DNA of 7,937 bases from a bacterium (GTDB lineage: Bacteria > Pseudomonadota > Alphaproteobacteria > Rs-D84), in the NCBI GenBank assembly GCA_014802705.1, contig JAAVBR010000073.1, positions 1 to 7,937 on the forward strand, written 5' to 3'. The notes under the pieces were generated by a model that saw only the letters and a list, made by a program, of their open reading frames with translations, had not been told where the DNA came from and did no database searches. The position numbers were made by a program, and so were the translations under genes. Shown in pieces: positions 6,205-7,937 of the stretch; position 1 is the stretch's first letter; every line of letters starts with the position of its first letter.

Positions 6205-6230
6205 GTCACCCCGGCGAAGGCCGGGGTCCA
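6205..6230 (-). repeat. REP-like palindrome, copy 3 (inverted)
   Basis: Read on the minus strand this is TGGA, stem CCCCGGC, loop CTTC, stem GCCGGGG, TGAC. It begins 7 bases after the stop codon of the GIY-YIG gene and is the right arm of the inverted pair with copy 2. Confidence 0.85.
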
Positions 6231-6237
6231 GTCTAAT

Positions 6238-6558
6238 TTATAACATATCTGGATTATACCCCGCGCCAATCAAAATATCTGGGTACAAATCATTCCACGT
6301 TGGATTCATTTCCATAATCAAACGAATTTTCCAGTCGCGTTTCCATTCTTTGATTTGTCGTTCACGCACAACCATATGGCGCAGGCTGTCATGCCATTCG
6401 TAATATACCAATTGATCAACGCCATATTTTGCGGTAAAGCCCGGAATGATTTTATGTTTATGTTGCCAAATGCGCCCAACCAAATCACTGGTGGAACCCA
6501 CGTATAATGTGCCCCATTTTTTATTGGCCAAGATATAAACATAACCACCGGATTTCAT
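6238..6558 (-). CDS. GIY-YIG family endonuclease (small, UPF0213/YhbQ-like)
   Basis: A 106-residue single-domain GIY-YIG nuclease, a fold that cuts DNA with one metal ion. The GIY segment is GYVYIL (5-10) and the YIG segment LYVG (18-21). The usual catalytic residues are present: Y8, Y19, R29 in LVGRIWQHK, H33, E66 in RERQIKEWK, and N89 in PTWNDL. Length and order fit the small stand-alone family often annotated as 'GIY-YIG nuclease family protein'; its cellular job is not established. I start at the ATG at 6558, which has GGGGA 8 bases upstream; a TTG five codons earlier is possible but less likely. The stop codon is 7 bases from a REP-like inverted pair. The gene is divergent from the tRNA-Thr gene. 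Base composition is slightly more A/T-rich than the neighbours, which may point to horizontal acquisition (inference). Confidence 0.92.
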   Translation of the reverse strand: MKSGGYVYILANKKWGTLYVGSTSDLVGRIWQHKHKIIPGFTAKYGVDQLVYYEWHDSLRHMVVRERQIKEWKRDWKIRLIMEMNPTWNDLYPDILIGAGYNPDML

Positions 6559-6596
6559 TTCAAATATCCCCAATCGTTGCGCATGCGATTTTGTTC

Positions 6597-6624
6597 TTGC
6601 ATTTTTACCGCGACACCGTATAAT
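6597..6624 (+). promoter_or_regulatory. Promoter of tRNA-Thr
   Basis: A perfect TATAAT (6619-6624) lies 10 bases before the tRNA. A partial -35, TTGCAT (6597-6602), stands at 16 bases. The predicted start near 6631 leaves about 4 bases of leader. The reverse complement offers TATTAT as a weak -10 towards the GIY-YIG gene. Confidence 0.6.
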
Positions 6625-6634
6625 AGGCCCGCAT

Positions 6635-6708
6635 GCCCTAATAGTCTAGTGGTAAAACACGTCCTTGGTAAGGACGAGTCGCAAGTCCGATTCTTGCTTA
6701 GGGCACCA
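6635..6708 (+). tRNA. tRNA-Thr (anticodon GGT)
   Basis: A complete 74-base cloverleaf. The acceptor stem is GCCCTAA (6635-6641) with TTAGGGC (6698-6704), discriminator A and an encoded CCA (6706-6708). The D arm is GTCT/AAAC with loop AGTGGTA. The anticodon stem is CGTCC/GGACG with loop TTGGTAA, giving anticodon GGT (6667-6669) for threonine codons ACC and ACT. The variable loop is AGTC. The T stem is GCAAG/CTTGC with loop TCCGATT. Two oddities: the base at standard position 55 (6687) is C instead of the near-universal U, and the D stem has a C-A mismatch at its third pair (6646 with 6656 in a simple alignment). The intact acceptor, anticodon and T stems argue for a working, divergent gene. 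Confidence 0.93.
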
Positions 6709-6715
6709 GAAATAT

Positions 6716-6729
6716 ATCATCTGTTTTAC
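6716..6729 (+). repeat. 14-base direct repeat, copy 1
   Basis: ATCATCTGTTTTAC starts 8 bases after the tRNA 3' end and recurs exactly at 6840-6853, 124 bases later. Confidence 0.7.
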
Positions 6730-6839
6730 GTTTGCTCGTTTTTGTTTCAGGTCATGTATTTCTAATACACTCCCATCATAAAAACTTCACAATCCGCAAC
6801 ATCTGACACATTTCTGGCGCCCGACGGGCACCGGCATCC

Positions 6840-6853
6840 ATCATCTGTTTTAC
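6840..6853 (+). repeat. 14-base direct repeat, copy 2
   Basis: An exact second copy of ATCATCTGTTTTAC, lying immediately before the terminator hairpin at 6856. Confidence 0.7.
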
Positions 6854-6855
6854 AT

Positions 6856-6877
6856 GCGTCGATAGGACGCTTTTTTT
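6856..6877 (+). terminator. Intrinsic terminator upstream of the lipoprotein gene
   Basis: GCGTC (6856-6860) pairs with GACGC (6866-6870) around GATAG, followed by seven T (6871-6877). It probably ends the tRNA-Thr transcript, or that of a small RNA, before the lipoprotein promoter. Confidence 0.65.
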
Positions 6878-6897
6878 AATGTTTTTACCCCAAAATA

Positions 6898-6928
6898 TGG
6901 TACAATGGACGTATCAGAAAAACAGGAG
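6898..6928 (+). promoter_or_regulatory. Promoter and ribosome-binding site of the lipoprotein gene
   Basis: TGG-TACAAT (6898-6906) is an extended -10, with no clear -35. The predicted start near 6913 gives a leader of about 24 bases. AGGAG (6924-6928) sits 8 bases before the ATG at 6937 and fixes the start codon. Confidence 0.6.
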
Positions 6929-6936
6929 ATTTCAAG

Positions 6937-7833
6937 ATGAGAAAATATGCTTTGTTGGCCATGACCTGTGCGCTGGCCGCCTGTGGTGGGGGCAGTGGGG
7001 GCGAATGGCATGGCGATTATAATCCGGCGGACGGTGTGCCGCCGGCGTTGGATATTCCCAATGGCGCGGGCACGATCCCCACATGGGGTAATGGCGTCGT
7101 TAAAAATATGTCCATCGCGGCCCGCACCGCGGATAACGAAGATTTAACATTTTTCCTGAACGGTGCCGGCCAGATTACGTCCATCAATTTTGACAATCGG
7201 GAATACAAGGTTCAAAGCGATCGCAACGAATTCGTGAACGTGACCGATGGGGTGGCGCGCACGCTGAATCTGGTGAACCTGGGGAAAGAGGCGGGGCTAA
7301 CCTATGCCGACTTTGGCTATATTCAGGAAACAGAAAATCACGGATATTATATTGATCGTGATGTGGACGTCTTTGTGGGCGGCCCGGGTGTATATGAACA
7401 CAGCGGCAGCAATCCGAAAGACGCCACGTATACCGGCGTGGCGGCGGCCTATATCCAGGCGGAAACCGCCGACGGTGTGGTTAAAAACCAGATTTCCCAA
7501 ACGACGGATGCGAAATTGGTGACCAATGCCATCGGCACGTCGACATTGACCATGAATTTTTCCAAGGCGGCAAATCCCTGGTACGATGTGATCTATGACG
7601 GGACCAAAATCACCCTGATCAACACGGGCAACAATGTGCCGGCGGCATTTATGGTCACGGCGGATATGAAGCCGGATGGGGGCCCCACGGGTGGCGCCCC
7701 CAAGTGGTACGGCGCCCCGGGGGACACGTCAGAGGTTGTTTGGCGTGTCGCCCAAGAATGGGAGGATAAAACCACCGGCCGCGAGGTGGATATGGATGCG
7801 GTCTTTGGGGGCAAACGACAGCCGTCAGAATAA
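6937..7833 (+). CDS. Outer-membrane lipoprotein, TbpB/Slam-type beta-barrel-like
   Basis: A 298-residue lipoprotein. The signal peptide MRKYALLAMTCALAAC ends in the lipobox LAAC (13-16), so C16 would be lipidated, and glycine at +2 fits release to the outer membrane. After a Gly-rich linker the chain is beta-rich with no membrane helix. The string YTGVAAAYIQ (165-174), then GTSTLTMNF (200-208) and the closing VFGGKRQ (289-295), resemble the barrel domain of transferrin-binding protein B and related surface lipoproteins, whose last strand typically ends in a 'G-x-FG-x-KR' string. Known members bind host iron proteins, haemoglobin or factor H; which ligand applies here cannot be seen, and no Slam or TonB-receptor partner gene lies in the window. 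It has its own promoter and terminator, so it is probably monocistronic. The lipoprotein assignment is firm; the TbpB-like fold is a moderate inference. Confidence 0.85.
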   Translation: MRKYALLAMTCALAACGGGSGGEWHGDYNPADGVPPALDIPNGAGTIPTWGNGVVKNMSIAARTADNEDLTFFLNGAGQITSINFDNREYKVQSDRNEFVNVTDGVARTLNLVNLGKEAGLTYADFGYIQETENHGYYIDRDVDVFVGGPGVYEHSGSNPKDATYTGVAAAYIQAETADGVVKNQISQTTDAKLVTNAIGTSTLTMNFSKAANPWYDVIYDGTKITLINTGNNVPAAFMVTADMKPDGGPTGGAPKWYGAPGDTSEVVWRVAQEWEDKTTGREVDMDAVFGGKRQPSE

Positions 7834-7836
7834 GAT

Positions 7837-7863
7837 AAAATACCGGGTTTTCCCGGTATTTTT
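7837..7863. terminator. Intrinsic terminator after the lipoprotein gene
   Basis: A perfect 11-bp stem AAAATACCGGG (7837-7847) / CCCGGTATTTT (7852-7862) with loop TTTT. A and T tracts flank the G/C core, so it can work on both strands. It starts 3 bases after the stop codon. Confidence 0.88.
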
Positions 7864-7867
7864 ATCA

Positions 7868-7896
7868 TTGAAAAAATCGTCGGAACGCATTATAAT
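7868..7896 (+). promoter_or_regulatory. Strong promoter for the gene at the right edge
   Basis: TTGAAA (7868-7873), then 17 bases, then a perfect TATAAT (7891-7896). The predicted start is near 7903. Confidence 0.7.
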
Positions 7897-7921
7897 CCGC
7901 GGGGCCCGGATGGATTTCACT

Positions 7922-7937
7922 ATGCCTAATCCAAACC
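7922..7937 (+). CDS. Start of a gene cut by the window edge
   Basis: The ATG at 7922 is preceded by GGATGGA (7908-7914) at 7 bases spacing and lies about 19 bases after the predicted transcript start. Only M-P-N-P-N is visible, so nothing can be said of function. An in-frame ATG at 7910 is an alternative start, but it overlaps the ribosome site and would leave only a 7-base leader. Confidence 0.4.

Larger units (their letters stand above)
6147..6230. repeat. 84-base inverted pair of REP-like elements (REPIN-like)
   Basis: Copies 2 and 3 face each other. The spacer is itself self-complementary: GTTTTTAAG (6178-6186) pairs with CTTAAGAAC (6196-6204), allowing one G-U, around a 9-base A/T loop. 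Only GGGGC (6173-6177) on the left is unpaired. The unit can form one long hairpin or two small ones, like REPIN/BIME units described for other bacteria. It directly follows the GIY-YIG gene. Confidence 0.75.
6709..6855. other. Non-coding stretch after tRNA-Thr
   Basis: No gene is seen. It holds two small hairpins: TGTATT/AATACA (6755-6769) and GG-GCCC/GGGC-CC around loop GAC (6816-6832). The transcript of the tRNA may run through it to the terminator at 6856, or a small RNA may lie here. There is no clear separate promoter. Confidence 0.35.

Noticed and set aside
6074..6230. CRISPR-like array of three repeats
   Set aside because: Spacing is uneven, one copy is inverted, and the units are self-complementary palindromes with no regular spacers or cas genes.
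6716..6853. tRNA-linked phage attachment site pair
   Set aside because: The repeat does not overlap the tRNA 3' end, the copies are only 124 bases apart, and there is no integrase or mobile gene between or beside them.

Overview
The window looks like ordinary chromosome of an alphaproteobacterium with about 50-55% G+C. The evidence is a short DnaQ-type epsilon subunit, a UvrD/PcrA helicase with the usual C-terminal domain, an outer-membrane lipoprotein, and dispersed 'CCCCGGC-NNNN-GCCGGGG' palindromes of the kind common in this class. The cysteine-rich exported-type protein at the left edge recalls poorly described host-associated (gut) alphaproteobacterial lineages, but that placement is an impression from style, not a match I could test.

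Layout. 1-1240 (+) holds the 3' end of a cysteine-rich protein gene. It converges, through a shared terminator, on dnaQ (1271-1948, -). dnaQ is divergent from uvrD (2004-4097, +), with back-to-back -10 boxes between them. uvrD is followed 10 bases later by a hypothetical gene (4108-4710, +), probably in the same operon. That unit converges, through a second shared terminator, on an HExxH metallopeptidase-like gene (4736-5587, -), which appears to be transcribed as a leaderless mRNA. Bases 5588-6237 carry no convincing protein gene. Instead they contain a predicted structured RNA on the minus strand (about 6013 down to 5779) with its own promoter, a tightly packed set of helices and a terminator-like end. 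They also contain three copies of a REP-like palindrome, two of which form an 84-base inverted pair. That pair ends 7 bases from the stop codon of a small GIY-YIG nuclease gene (6238-6558, -). A tRNA-Thr(GGT) gene with an unusual T-loop follows (6635-6708, +), then about 230 bases of non-coding DNA with a 14-base direct repeat and a terminator. Last come a lipoprotein with a TbpB-like C-terminus (6937-7833, +), its terminator, and a strong promoter leading into a gene cut by the right edge.

How the parts fit. dnaQ and uvrD are replication and repair housekeeping genes sharing a divergent control region. The cysteine-rich protein and the lipoprotein belong to the cell envelope. The stretch 5620-6560 is the accessory-looking part. 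The structured RNA at 5779-6013 is the best candidate for something undescribed. The GIY-YIG gene with its adjacent REP-like inverted pair is the second. All RNA structures and promoters here were read by eye and have not been computed.
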